Source of the DNA: Companilactobacillus farciminis KCTC 3681 = DSM 20184
GTDB lineage: Bacteria > Bacillota > Bacilli > Lactobacillales > Lactobacillaceae
DNA: 64,000 nt
Reading direction: 5' to 3'
Assembly: GCF_002706745.1 (NCBI RefSeq)
Contig: NZ_CP017702.1
Location: 2,108,001-2,172,000, forward strand
In this document: piece after piece, positions 23,001 through 31,222 of the stretch
How positions within the stretch are numbered: position 1 is the first letter of the stretch
Layout: every line of letters starts with the position of its first letter
The notes under the pieces: generated by a model
Seen by the model: only the letters and a program-made list of their open reading frames with translations
What the model was told of the DNA's origin: nothing
The model's database searches: none
Program-made: the position numbers and the translations under genes

Positions 23001-23578
23001 AAATCAATTCGTACTGGATTATCGACCGTTAAAGGATAAATATCGACGATGTCCCCACGGATGGCAAAATCCCCAGGTTTAGCGACCAATTTTTCTTTAA
23101 CGTAGCCCATTTGGACGAATTCTTGATTCAAATCTTCCAAATCATATTCTTCATCAACTTTAATCTTTAATTGAGCTGACTTGAATAATTCTGGTTTTGA
23201 TAATTCATATTCTAATCCGGATACTGATGTCACAAGGATTCCTGGCTCATCGCTGATCAAAAAACTCAAAGAATCGATTCTTTGGCTCAATTCATCAGGT
23301 GAACTAGTAGCTATTTCAGTGGAAATTGACTCTTCAACTGGAAAGATGTGGACAATATCGCTGTCTAACAAATTCAAATCATCATAAACTTTATTGGCAT
23401 GGAAATTAGTATTTTCCACGATCAATAATTTCTTACCCGTTTTCCTTAATGCTTCCAATGCAAAAAGGGAAATTGTTGATCCCGTCAAGCCAGTTAAGAC
23501 GTTTTTGGTCTCTGGCTTAACTTGATTAATAAATTCCCCAAGGTCGAGCTTATTCGTTATGAAATTTATTAAATTCAA
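20054..23578 (-). CDS. mfd: Transcription-repair coupling factor Mfd
   Basis: Mfd removes RNA polymerase stalled at DNA lesions and recruits UvrA. The 1174-residue protein has the UvrB-like N-terminal region, an RNA polymerase-interacting domain (ELKPGDYVVHVNHGIGKFIG) and a RecG-like translocase. Walker A GDVGFGKTE lies near residue 643 and DEEQRFG near 743. The QIRGRVGRSS motif VI and the C-terminal TRCF domain follow. TTG start with GGGGGCAAAAA directly upstream. It follows pth by 23 bases, a conserved pairing. Confidence 0.97.
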   Translation of the reverse strand: MNLINFITNKLDLGEFINQVKPETKNVLTGLTGSTISLFALEALRKTGKKLLIVENTNFHANKVYDDLNLLDSDIVHIFPVEESISTEIATSSPDELSQRIDSLSFLISDEPGILVTSVSGLEYELSKPELFKSAQLKIKVDEEYDLEDLNQEFVQMGYVKEKLVAKPGDFAIRGDIVDIYPLTVDNPVRIDFFGNQVEKIKYFDTETQRSMDTLETITVLPAKDRIVTDEQVIKALDKLQKSYQKQLESTDDKDIKDNLEISFGQTIAELSEGMRPENIGRIADYIFDQPDSLLDYLSADDLVIFDEYNRLIEQSNDNRAENESWLASQLEYGKALPEQKIRQDFVENIKSDLHGQVYLSAFQQGMGRMRLNQLQDVSVRSMQQFFSQMPLLKSEVERWQKQEYTVILAISNEKRIDAINNTLTDFGIKATLTTEDKVIADQTQIMNASLSSGFEMPEEKLAVITEKELFNRQPKKRRHQTLANAERLKSYNELKPGDYVVHVNHGIGKFIGMQTMEVDGKHQDYITIEYRDDGRLFIPVTQLDMVQKYVSAEGKSPKINKLGGNEWQKTKRKVQSNIEDIADDLIDLYAKREAEKGFAFPKDDSMQHDFDNAFPYPETPDQLRSIDEIKRDMEKPHPMDRLLVGDVGFGKTEVALRAAFKAVEAGKQVVFLAPTTLLVQQHYETMKERFEGFPVNIGILSRFQTRKQSKETIEQLADGQLDIVVGTHRLLSKDVKFSDIGLLIIDEEQRFGVKHKEKIKQLKANVDVLTLTATPIPRTLNMSMLGVRDLSLIETAPSNRYPVQTYVMEQNYEVIAGAIKREMARGGQVFYLHNRVEDMDQVAEQLQALVPDARIATAHGRMNETQMEGVIADYLNGEYDVLVTTTIIETGVDMPNTNTLIVENADRYGLSQLYQIRGRVGRSSRVAYAYLMYRPNKVLTEVGEQRLEAIKNFTELGSGFKIAMRDLSIRGAGNLLGKQQHGFIDSVGFDLYTQMLNDAVAKKRGHTKAEKTNSEVNLSLEAYLPNDYISDQRQKVELYKRIRQIDSLENYQEVKSELLDRFGKYPQEVANLLDISLLKNSFDESLVKSAIMRDGFITIKFDKKANDYLTGDLVFKFLSNTTMKAKVSDKNDEFKMTLDSKSVDKSEWFQQLETFAQKMAEGFDKLKKEKIKN

Positions 23579-23601
23579 TTTTTGCCCCCTTTTTAGTAAT
23601 T

Positions 23602-24159
23602 CTAATTGTATTTATTCATTAATTGATCAGCAGTACTGCCACTGACCCAATCCTTAACCATGTCAACGGCTTTATCGATTCCAGACAAAGCTACTGGCTC
23701 TTGATCCTTAGAAAATGGTGTCAAAACCCAGTTGACGACAGTTTGTTTATCAGGATGTTGTATACCAATTTTAATGCGATCGAAGTCTTTGGTACCTACA
23801 GCTGAAATTATACTCTTAATACCATTATGACCACCAGCAGAACCCTTCGTTCTTAAACGAACTTTACCGATTGGCATATCAAGGTCATCTTGAATAACCA
23901 TCAATTCATCAGTTCTAATTTGGTAGTAGCCCATCAAAAACTTCACCGCTCTACCTGATTCATTCATAAAAGTTAAAGGTTTAACAAGGAAAACTGTCTC
24001 GCCATCAACTTTAAATTTGCAGTATTCTGCTTCAAAATCTTTTTTCATTTGTGTTTGACCGTATTCATCCATCAATCTATCGATGGTCATAAAACCCATA
24101 TTATGCTTTGTACGATCGTATTTCTTACCTGGATTACCTAAGCCAACAATTAGTTTCAT
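23602..24159 (-). CDS. pth: Peptidyl-tRNA hydrolase
   Basis: Pth releases peptides from tRNAs that dropped off the ribosome. The 185-residue protein starts MKLIVGLGNPGKKY, with the catalytic pair H19 and N20 in KHNMGF. It contains VKPLTFMNESG and QDDLDMPIGKVRLR, where the catalytic Asp sits. ATG start with GAGGT upstream. It heads the pth-mfd cluster and is divergent from ldh. A TATAAT stands at 24187-24192 on the minus strand, with a poor -35 box. Confidence 0.97.
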   Translation of the reverse strand: MKLIVGLGNPGKKYDRTKHNMGFMTIDRLMDEYGQTQMKKDFEAEYCKFKVDGETVFLVKPLTFMNESGRAVKFLMGYYQIRTDELMVIQDDLDMPIGKVRLRTKGSAGGHNGIKSIISAVGTKDFDRIKIGIQHPDKQTVVNWVLTPFSKDQEPVALSGIDKAVDMVKDWVSGSTADQLMNKYN

Positions 24160-24234
24160 ATTATTAATACCTCATTTCGAACTTACATTATATCATTTAA
24201 AAAATACTAAATTTTCACTTTTTTCACAATCAGC

Positions 24235-24264
24235 TTGTTTATTTACCCAAATTATTTGTATAAT
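24235..24264 (+). promoter_or_regulatory. ldh promoter
   Basis: TTGTTT (24235-24240), an 18-base spacer and TATAAT (24259-24264) lie 41 bases upstream of the ldh start. Confidence 0.65.
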
Positions 24265-24296
24265 GGGTCAGGAACATATTATTTTCGAAGGGATGA

Positions 24297-25289
<993 letters not shown>

Positions 25290-25304
25290 TCTATTGATTA
25301 CCGT

Positions 25305-25354
25305 TTAAAAAAAGCTTGAGACAAATGAATAATTTGTTTCCAGCTTTTTTTTTA
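25305..25354 (+). terminator. ldh terminator
   Basis: AAAAAGCTTGAGACAAAT, a short loop, then ATTTGTTTCCAGCTTTTT form an imperfect stem followed by a run of T, 15 bases after the ldh stop. Confidence 0.8.
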
Positions 25355-25408
25355 TCCCGAAGTACTGTATTATTAATTCAATTATAGTTTGATTGGATGT
25401 GAATATAT

Positions 25409-26071
25409 ATGTTAGTTAAATCACTTGTACTAAAGAAAGATAAGCTTACTACTGTCAAAGAAACAGTTACACTTGAAGAAGCCTTGAAGGTCCTAGAAGA
25501 CTCAGGTTACCGTTGTGTGCCAATTTTGGATGAGAGTGGACAAATATTTAGGGGGAATATTTACAAGATGCACATCTATCGTCACAAGTCACGTGGTGGC
25601 GACATGAACTTGCCTGTAACTACCTTGATGAAAAATGCTACTAAGACTATCAGCGTGGATTCACCATTCTTCAAAGTCTTCTTCAACATCAAGGATCTTC
25701 CTTACATCGCCGTTCTAGATGAAAACAATCTCTTCTACGGTATTCTAACTCACTCAAGACTCTTGAGTATGTTGTCAGATGCTTGGAACCTTGATATCAG
25801 TAGTTACGTTCTAACTGTCAGTTCCTCTGGCGACCGTGGCGATCTTGAAAAGATGTCTAAAATTTTTGCTAAATATGTTTCGGTGGCTGCTTGCATGACT
25901 TTGGATGCCAAATCAAATGAAGTAGTCCGCAGAACCCTCTTCACATTGCCATCTGGAACTGATATTGAAACATTAAAAGAAATTATTAAACGCCTCGAAA
26001 AGAAGAGTTTTGTTGTTTCTGAAATCGATGATTTAAAATCAGGTAAAATTCTCGACAAAAATACATTATAA
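25409..26071 (+). CDS. CBS-domain protein with C-terminal ACT-like region
   Basis: The 220-residue soluble protein has two CBS motifs in its first 140 residues (VLEDSGYRCVPILDESGQIFRGNIY and LPYIAVLDENNLFYGILTHSRLL). A C-terminal part of about 70 residues follows, with a pattern like an ACT domain. CBS pairs bind adenosine ligands. Related CBS proteins in lactobacilli and Listeria have been reported to bind cyclic di-AMP; I infer that as a possibility only. ATG start with a modest GGATGTGA site. It is downstream of ldh but separated by a terminator. Confidence 0.75.
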   Translation: MLVKSLVLKKDKLTTVKETVTLEEALKVLEDSGYRCVPILDESGQIFRGNIYKMHIYRHKSRGGDMNLPVTTLMKNATKTISVDSPFFKVFFNIKDLPYIAVLDENNLFYGILTHSRLLSMLSDAWNLDISSYVLTVSSSGDRGDLEKMSKIFAKYVSVAACMTLDAKSNEVVRRTLFTLPSGTDIETLKEIIKRLEKKSFVVSEIDDLKSGKILDKNTL

Positions 26072-26081
26072 TAATAGTGTT

Positions 26082-26156
26082 GCTTACCAAAGTTGATTTA
26101 ATTTTTTAATTGTTTACGCAGCAAACAGTTCATCAATCTAATCCACCACGGTAAGC
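26082..26156 (+). other. Potential structured 3' region after the CBS-domain gene
   Basis: An outer helix GCTTACC (26082-26088)/GGTAAGC (26150-26156) encloses GTTGAT/ATCAAT and an inner GTTT/AAAC hairpin. It lies just past the CBS-gene stop. It may be a structured 3' UTR or a decayed repeat. Confidence 0.3.
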
Positions 26157-26212
26157 CGTTTTGGGAAATACAAATATAAAATGTTTCTAAAACAAAACCG
26201 TTTCCAAAACAA

Positions 26213-26264
26213 AACCAAAAATCCTTACTAACTGTCAACCACACAGCTAGTAAGGATTTTTTAT
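26213..26264. terminator. Bidirectional terminator between the CBS gene and ald
   Basis: AAAAATCCTTACTA and TAGTAAGGATTTTT flank a short loop. A and T runs on the two sides allow it to end both the plus-strand CBS transcript and the minus-strand ald transcript. Confidence 0.8.
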
Positions 26265-26266
26265 TT

Positions 26267-27382
26267 TTAAACTTCAACTTTTACTAAATCATCTAATGAA
26301 ACATATTTCATGTCCAAACTGTCAGCGACAGCTTTTTCGGTTAAATTGCCTTGATAAGTATTAACACCAGTCTTGATAGTTTTATTTTCAATTGCCGCAA
26401 TACCTTTATCAGCAATCTCAACTGCATATGGCATTGTAACGCCAGATAAAGCTTGTGTAGCCGTTTTTGGTACAGCCCCAGGAATATTTGCGACTGTGTA
26501 ATGAACTACGCCGTGGGACATGTAAACAGGGTCCTCATGAGTCGTAGCTTTAACACTAGTTTCAAATAGTCCACCTTGATCGATAGGAATATCAACGACC
26601 ACTGAACCTGGCTCCATCGAAGCAATCATTTCTTCAGTTACTAATTTTGGCGTAGCAGCACCGGGAATCAGTACAGCTCCAACTACCAAATCAGATTCCT
26701 TAACGCACTTGGCAATATTTTGAGCGTTCGACATCAACGTTTGAATCTTGCCATCGAAAATATCCTCAATTTCTACCAAACGTTGCGGATTGATATCCAA
26801 AAGCGTTACTTCAGCACCCATGCCGATAGCAATTTTAGCTGCGTTGACACCAACAGTACCACCACCGATGATCGCAACTTTACCCTTCTTAACTCCTGGT
26901 ACACCGCTCAATAATAAACCTTTACCTTGATGTGGCTCTTCCAAGAAATGGGCTCCAACTTGAACTGCCATGCGCCCTGCAATTTCACTCATTGGGAAAA
27001 GCAATGGCAAACCACCATTTGGTCCAACCATCGTTTCATAAGCAATTCCGGTTGTTTTACTTGCTAGTAATGCATCCGTCAACTTCTTATTGGCAGCCAA
27101 GTGCAAGTAAGTATAAATTATTTGGCCTTCCTTGAAATACTTATACTCTGTTTCAATTGGTTCTTTAACCTTAATAATCATGTCAGAGTCCCAAACGTCT
27201 GCTACATCAGCGATAATAGCTCCGGCATCAATGTATTGTTGGTCAGTATATCCCGAACCGATACCCGCATTTTTCTCCACTAAAACAGTATGTCCAGCTT
27301 TGACCAGTCCCACTACTCCATCGGGAGTAGAACCAACACGTTCCTCTTGGTTTTTGAGTTCTTTTGGTATACCAACTTTCAT
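26267..27382 (-). CDS. ald: Alanine dehydrogenase
   Basis: The enzyme interconverts L-alanine and pyruvate plus ammonia with NAD+. The 371-residue protein opens with [20 protein letters not shown], carries the [20 protein letters not shown] active-site segment, and has the NAD-binding [23 protein letters not shown] start after AAGGAGG. A promoter with a perfect cre site lies upstream, so the gene is probably under CcpA carbon catabolite control. alr lies further upstream on the same strand but is separated by 516 bases holding two structured repeats. Confidence 0.96.
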   Translation of the reverse strand: MKVGIPKELKNQEERVGSTPDGVVGLVKAGHTVLVEKNAGIGSGYTDQQYIDAGAIIADVADVWDSDMIIKVKEPIETEYKYFKEGQIIYTYLHLAANKKLTDALLASKTTGIAYETMVGPNGGLPLLFPMSEIAGRMAVQVGAHFLEEPHQGKGLLLSGVPGVKKGKVAIIGGGTVGVNAAKIAIGMGAEVTLLDINPQRLVEIEDIFDGKIQTLMSNAQNIAKCVKESDLVVGAVLIPGAATPKLVTEEMIASMEPGSVVVDIPIDQGGLFETSVKATTHEDPVYMSHGVVHYTVANIPGAVPKTATQALSGVTMPYAVEIADKGIAAIENKTIKTGVNTYQGNLTEKAVADSLDMKYVSLDDLVKVEV

Positions 27383-27427
27383 AAAATATGAATCCTCCTT
27401 ATTGTGAATTTATTAGCAATATAATAT

Positions 27428-27456
27428 ATCATATCATAGACTGAAAACGTTCTCAA
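27428..27456 (-). promoter_or_regulatory. ald promoter with cre site
   Basis: On the minus strand, TTGAGA (27451-27456) is followed after 17 bases by TATGAT (27428-27433). The plus-strand sequence TGAAAACGTTCTCA (27442-27455) matches the CcpA consensus TGWAANCGNTNWCA at every position and covers the -35 box and part of the spacer. CcpA binding here would repress ald. Confidence 0.7.
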
Positions 27457-27478
27457 ATTTGACAATGAGAGGAGGACT

Positions 27479-27650
27479 TCCGTCGTCCGTGAAAATCCTG
27501 TGGCTGGCTGGAACATGGCTGACACGATTTTGAGCTTTTGCATGGCCCCAAAGACGCAAAATCTCAAAACTCGGTCTTTCACTAGGCAATAAATTGCCAA
27601 GAGAAATTTAGCCATTGAGCCGCCACAGGATTTTCACTCCCGACTAGATT
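27479..27650 (+). repeat. Structured intergenic repeat, full copy A
   Basis: The element begins CCGTCGTCCG and ends CTCCCGACTAGAT. A perfect 16-bp outer helix is formed by GTGAAAATCCTGTGGC (27489-27504) and its complement (27622-27637). Inside are hairpin 1 at 27528-27569 (TTTTGAGCTTTTGC paired with GCAAAATCTCAAAA around a 14-base loop) and hairpin 2 (GGCAA-TAAA-TTGCC). The 42 bases of hairpin 1 are identical in copy D. There is no reading frame of note. It lies between the end of alr and the ald promoter. Confidence 0.85.
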
Positions 27651-27818
27651 CCAATTTCTATTTATATAGAATTAAACACATATTTCTTAAAGAACAACTC
27701 TACTTCTTTACGTAAATAAAACAAAAAGGACACCATTAGAATGCAGCAATATACCACAATTCTAATAATATCCTCTATTAATTTTCTGAAGTAATTTATA
27801 TAAAGATAGAAACCACTA

Positions 27819-27887
27819 TCTAGTCGGGAGTGAGGTCCTGGAAAATACTCAGTTGTTAAATTTTCCAGGGCCGAACGGACGACGGCA
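27819..27887 (-). repeat. Structured intergenic repeat, stem-only copy B
   Basis: On the minus strand it starts GCCGTCGTCCG and ends CACTCCCGACTAGAT, the same termini as copy A. Between them is a single helix, GGCCCTGGAAAAT paired with ATTTTCCAGGACC, and a 13-base loop. Both inner hairpins are missing. It lies just past the alr stop, opposite in orientation to copy A. The 168 bases between A and B are AT-rich and I see nothing in them. Confidence 0.75.
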
Positions 27888-27898
27888 GCATCGCACGA

Positions 27899-29011
27899 TT
27901 ATTTCTTATAAACTCGAGGTAATCTTTCACTCAAGCAGCAGAGTATTTCGTAATTAATTGTACCAGCATATTTGGCGGCATCAGTTGCGGTAATTTCTTG
28001 ATCGCCGTCTTTGCCTAAAATGGTTACTTTAGTTCCGACTGGCAATTCTTTTGGCAATCTGACCATGAATTGATCCATACAAATGCGACCGACATTTTGA
28101 CAACGTTGGCCATTGATCAAAACGTCGCTGCCTTGCATTCTTCTCAACCAACCGTCAGCGTAACCGATTGGAACTGTTCCGATCCATTCGTCTTCTTTGG
28201 CAGTATAAGTTGCGCCATAACCGACACTTTGACCGGCTTTGATCTTTTTAACGAAGACTAACTCTGAATACAAACTAAGAGCTGGTTCTAACTTGTATGG
28301 CAATGAGGTGATATCAGTTTGGGATGGATTCAAGCCGTACAAGGCAATTCCATATCTAACCATATTGATGGCTAGATCTTTGTGCCACAAGGCTGTAGCT
28401 GAATTTGCACAGTGAACGTAAGTGAATTGCGTTGGTAGATCTGTCGACATTTCTTTGAAACGTTGGACTTGTTTTTCAAAATAATTTTCATCAGGACTGT
28501 CAGCCGTAGCAAAATGGGTAAATAATCCTTCTGGGATAAAGGCTTCTTGGTGCTCATTCAAGAAATTGCAAGCAGCAATTAGATCGTCTTTGGTTTGAAA
28601 ACCGATTCGACCCATACCACTGTCGATTCCTAAATGAACTCGTAAATTAGTCGTTCTTATTTGTACAGCGACCTTTAGCCAGTCTAAATCACCCACAGTT
28701 ACCGAAATATTGGCTTGTGCGGCGACTTTAGCGTATTCGACAGGAATTATACCTAGAACTAAAATAGGAGCTTCTACGCCACTATTACGGATTTCTAGAG
28801 CTTCGTCCAAAGTAGCAACGCACAATCCACTTGCACCGAATTCAATTTCACTTTTGGCGACTTTAACTAATCCGTGTCCATAGGCATTGGCTTTCACGAC
28901 CGCAAACACTTTGGTACCCTTTGGTACTGAATTTAATTCATTTTGGAGATTTGTCTTTAACTTCCCCAAATCCACTTCAACATAAGCAGGACGATGAATT
29001 GATGGCAACAT
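27899..29011 (-). CDS. alr: Alanine racemase
   Basis: This PLP enzyme makes D-alanine for peptidoglycan and teichoic acids. The 370-residue protein has the PLP lysine K40 in VFAVVKANAYGHG, the GIDSGMGRIGF segment, and the C-terminal GRICMDQFMVRL where the second active-site tyrosine region lies. The ATG overlaps the acpS stop (TAATG), with GAGGAGGAA upstream, so the two are translationally coupled. acpS-alr is a conserved lactobacillus pair. Confidence 0.97.
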   Translation of the reverse strand: MLPSIHRPAYVEVDLGKLKTNLQNELNSVPKGTKVFAVVKANAYGHGLVKVAKSEIEFGASGLCVATLDEALEIRNSGVEAPILVLGIIPVEYAKVAAQANISVTVGDLDWLKVAVQIRTTNLRVHLGIDSGMGRIGFQTKDDLIAACNFLNEHQEAFIPEGLFTHFATADSPDENYFEKQVQRFKEMSTDLPTQFTYVHCANSATALWHKDLAINMVRYGIALYGLNPSQTDITSLPYKLEPALSLYSELVFVKKIKAGQSVGYGATYTAKEDEWIGTVPIGYADGWLRRMQGSDVLINGQRCQNVGRICMDQFMVRLPKELPVGTKVTILGKDGDQEITATDAAKYAGTINYEILCCLSERLPRVYKK

Positions 29012-29373
29012 TATTTTTCTTCCTCCTCTAGAATAACTTCTGTTATTACTAGTTCGTCTGTATCTGAAATTGAAACATGAATATTACCTTTGAAGAGTTC
29101 TGTCTTAATAAATGGTTGACCAGATGGATGATTCAAAACGCTCAAATCATGAAAACCGATGCCTACTAACCCGGTTCCCATCGCTTTGGTGAAAGCTTCC
29201 TTTACAGAGAAACGACCTGTTAAATAAGTCATCTTAGCTTTTTCGGTATTGAGAGAATTGAAAACTTCAATTTCATCAGCATTTAAAATCTTTTCCAAAA
29301 ATCTGGGATGACGACCATAAATCTGCTTAACTCGACTAATTTCGGCAATATCGATACCTAATCCTTTGATCAT
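29011..29373 (-). CDS. acpS: Holo-[acyl-carrier-protein] synthase
   Basis: AcpS moves 4'-phosphopantetheine from CoA to acyl carrier protein for fatty acid synthesis. The 120-residue protein has MIKGLGIDIAEISRVKQI at the start and the FSVKEAFTKAMGTG motif, both binding Mg2+ and CoA. I chose the ATG at 29373 because GGAAGG lies 6 bases before it; the frame extends six codons further. It overlaps alr by one base. Confidence 0.95.
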   Translation of the reverse strand: MIKGLGIDIAEISRVKQIYGRHPRFLEKILNADEIEVFNSLNTEKAKMTYLTGRFSVKEAFTKAMGTGLVGIGFHDLSVLNHPSGQPFIKTELFKGNIHVSISDTDELVITEVILEEEEK

Positions 29374-29492
29374 ACGTAACCTTCCTTCCATTTTTTCAAG
29401 AACAGCTAAATTATTTCATGAAAATAATTTTTTTGCAGTTCAAATCAACAAAAAAGTGCGACAAATTACTGACTCATGTAGCCTAAGCCTAA

Positions 29493-29520
29493 ATCATAGC
29501 ATTATTAACTTACTTTACAA
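29493..29520 (-). promoter_or_regulatory. Probable acpS-alr promoter
   Basis: TTGTAA (29515-29520) and TATGAT (29493-29498) are separated by 16 bases on the minus strand, after the cshA terminator and 120 bases ahead of acpS. Confidence 0.5.
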
Positions 29521-29563
29521 GTCCCAGTAGTTATCTACAAATCCCTTAGGCCTATTTTACTGT

Positions 29564-29602
29564 ACAAAAAAAGACAAAGTAAAATAATTTACCTTGTCTC
29601 AA
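29564..29602 (-). terminator. cshA terminator
   Basis: AGACAAGGTAAA and TTTACTTTGTCT form a stem on the minus strand, followed by TTTTTTT, directly after the cshA stop. Confidence 0.8.
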
Positions 29603-29615
29603 TTTATTTATTTAA

Positions 29616-31139
29616 TTATTTTTCTAGATTAGTTCTGATCTTGAATGACTTCTTGCTGCGACCATGACGTTTGTTGTCATTTTCACGGCGTTTGCCACCC
29701 TTCTTATCATCACGACGGTCATTGTTGCGACGACGACGGTGATCATTGTTGCCACCACGGTGACCGTTATATCTACCGCGACGACCATGGCCAGAACGAC
29801 TGTGACTAACTTTTCTTGATGGAAGTGGTCTTTCAGGAGCAATCTTAACAGGAACTGTTTCAGCATCCTTAATTGATTCACTCAAGAAAATACGAGCAAT
29901 GTCTTCTGGTGAATATTCAGCAAGTAATTCTTGAACAGCTGAATCGAAACGATCAAGGTGCTTGTCATGTTCCAAAGTATCCTTGATATCTTGCTTAACT
30001 GATTCAAGTTGTCCCTTAAGAACTTCTTTGTCAGTAGGTGGAGCAAGTGGTTCCATACGTTTCTTAGTCAAGTTTTCGATTGTACGTAAGTAACCCATTT
30101 CGTTAGGTGTAACAAAAGTTACTGACACACCAGAATGTCCGGCACGTCCTGTACGTCCAATACGGTGAACATAACTATCAGGATCTTGAGGAATATCGTA
30201 GTTGTAAACGTGTGATACACCTGAAATATCCAAACCTCTAGCAGCCACATCAGTAGCAACTAAGAAGTCTAACTTACCAGCCTTGAACTTACGCAATACG
30301 CTAGTACGTTTGTCTTGTGACAAATCACCGTGGATACCTTCAGCGTTGTAACCACGAGCTTGCAAGCCACGAGTTAATTCATCAACACGTCTCTTAGTAC
30401 GACCAAAGATCAAAGCCAATTCTGGAGCTTGAACGTCGAATAAACGAGTCATCAAGTCAAATTTTTCATAATCTCTAGCTTTAACGAAGTATTGTTCAAT
30501 CTTATCAGCAGTCAATTCTTTTGACTTGATCTTAACTACTTCTGGTTCGTTCATAAACTTATCAGCAATCTTCATGATAGGTTTTGGCATTGTAGCTGAG
30601 AATAATAATGTTTGATGCTTGTTAGGAACGTTTGAAAGGATACTTTCGATATCTTCAACGAATCCCATATCTAACATTTCATCAGCTTCATCAAGAACGA
30701 CTGTCTTGACGTTGTGCAACTTCAAAGTGTGACGGTTGATATGATCGAGCATTCTACCCGGTGTACCGACAACAATTTGAGGGTGATTCTTTAGTGCACG
30801 GATTTGACGTCTGATATCAGAACCACCGTAAACACTTTGAACCTTAACTTTCTTTTCCTTACCCAAACGATACAATTCTTCTTGTGTTTGGATAGCTAAT
30901 TCTCTAGTTGGTGAGATAATCAATGCTTGAATATCGCTAGATTGAGTATCAACGGCATTTAGCAATGGTAAGCCAAAGGCTGCCGTCTTACCTGTACCAG
31001 TTTGAGCTTGACCGATAACGTCAGCGCCAGTCATAACTAGTGGAATAGTTTGAGCTTGAATAGGTGTAGTTTCTTCAAAACCGGCTTCGTCTACGGCACT
31101 CAATAATCTGGGATCTAAATCTAATTCTTTAAATTTCAC
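29616..31139 (-). CDS. cshA: DEAD-box RNA helicase CshA
   Basis: CshA unwinds RNA and works with the RNA degradosome and in cold adaptation. The 507-residue protein shows all helicase motifs in order: Q motif [41 protein letters not shown], and [10 protein letters not shown]. The C-terminal 90 residues are strongly basic with repeated Arg, Gly, His, Asn and Asp, a typical RNA-binding tail. The start is GTG at 31139 with GGAGG 6 bases upstream. murF lies 83 bases upstream on the same strand. Confidence 0.95.
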   Translation of the reverse strand: MKFKELDLDPRLLSAVDEAGFEETTPIQAQTIPLVMTGADVIGQAQTGTGKTAAFGLPLLNAVDTQSSDIQALIISPTRELAIQTQEELYRLGKEKKVKVQSVYGGSDIRRQIRALKNHPQIVVGTPGRMLDHINRHTLKLHNVKTVVLDEADEMLDMGFVEDIESILSNVPNKHQTLLFSATMPKPIMKIADKFMNEPEVVKIKSKELTADKIEQYFVKARDYEKFDLMTRLFDVQAPELALIFGRTKRRVDELTRGLQARGYNAEGIHGDLSQDKRTSVLRKFKAGKLDFLVATDVAARGLDISGVSHVYNYDIPQDPDSYVHRIGRTGRAGHSGVSVTFVTPNEMGYLRTIENLTKKRMEPLAPPTDKEVLKGQLESVKQDIKDTLEHDKHLDRFDSAVQELLAEYSPEDIARIFLSESIKDAETVPVKIAPERPLPSRKVSHSRSGHGRRGRYNGHRGGNNDHRRRRNNDRRDDKKGGKRRENDNKRHGRSKKSFKIRTNLEK

Positions 31140-31222
31140 AAATGTCCTCCATTTTTTAAAACACGATAAATAACAATTTGACTACTTTACCACGTTTTTT
31201 ACACAAACTCAAATGACAACTC

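Noticed and set aside
26190..26216. Two direct AAAACAAAACC repeats
   Set aside because: Short and AT-rich; likely chance or part of the terminator region.
27379..27615. 78-codon minus-strand frame across repeat A and the ald promoter
   Set aside because: It is made of repeat and promoter DNA; no family resemblance and no ribosome binding site.
27479..27887. Insertion sequence or CRISPR array
   Set aside because: No transposase frame lies near any repeat copy, and the copies are structured inverted repeats, not short direct repeats with spacers.
29624..29881. Val/Met/Thr-rich frame overlapping the end of cshA
   Set aside because: It is a shifted reading of the Arg/Gly/Asp-rich cshA tail, with no ribosome binding site of its own.
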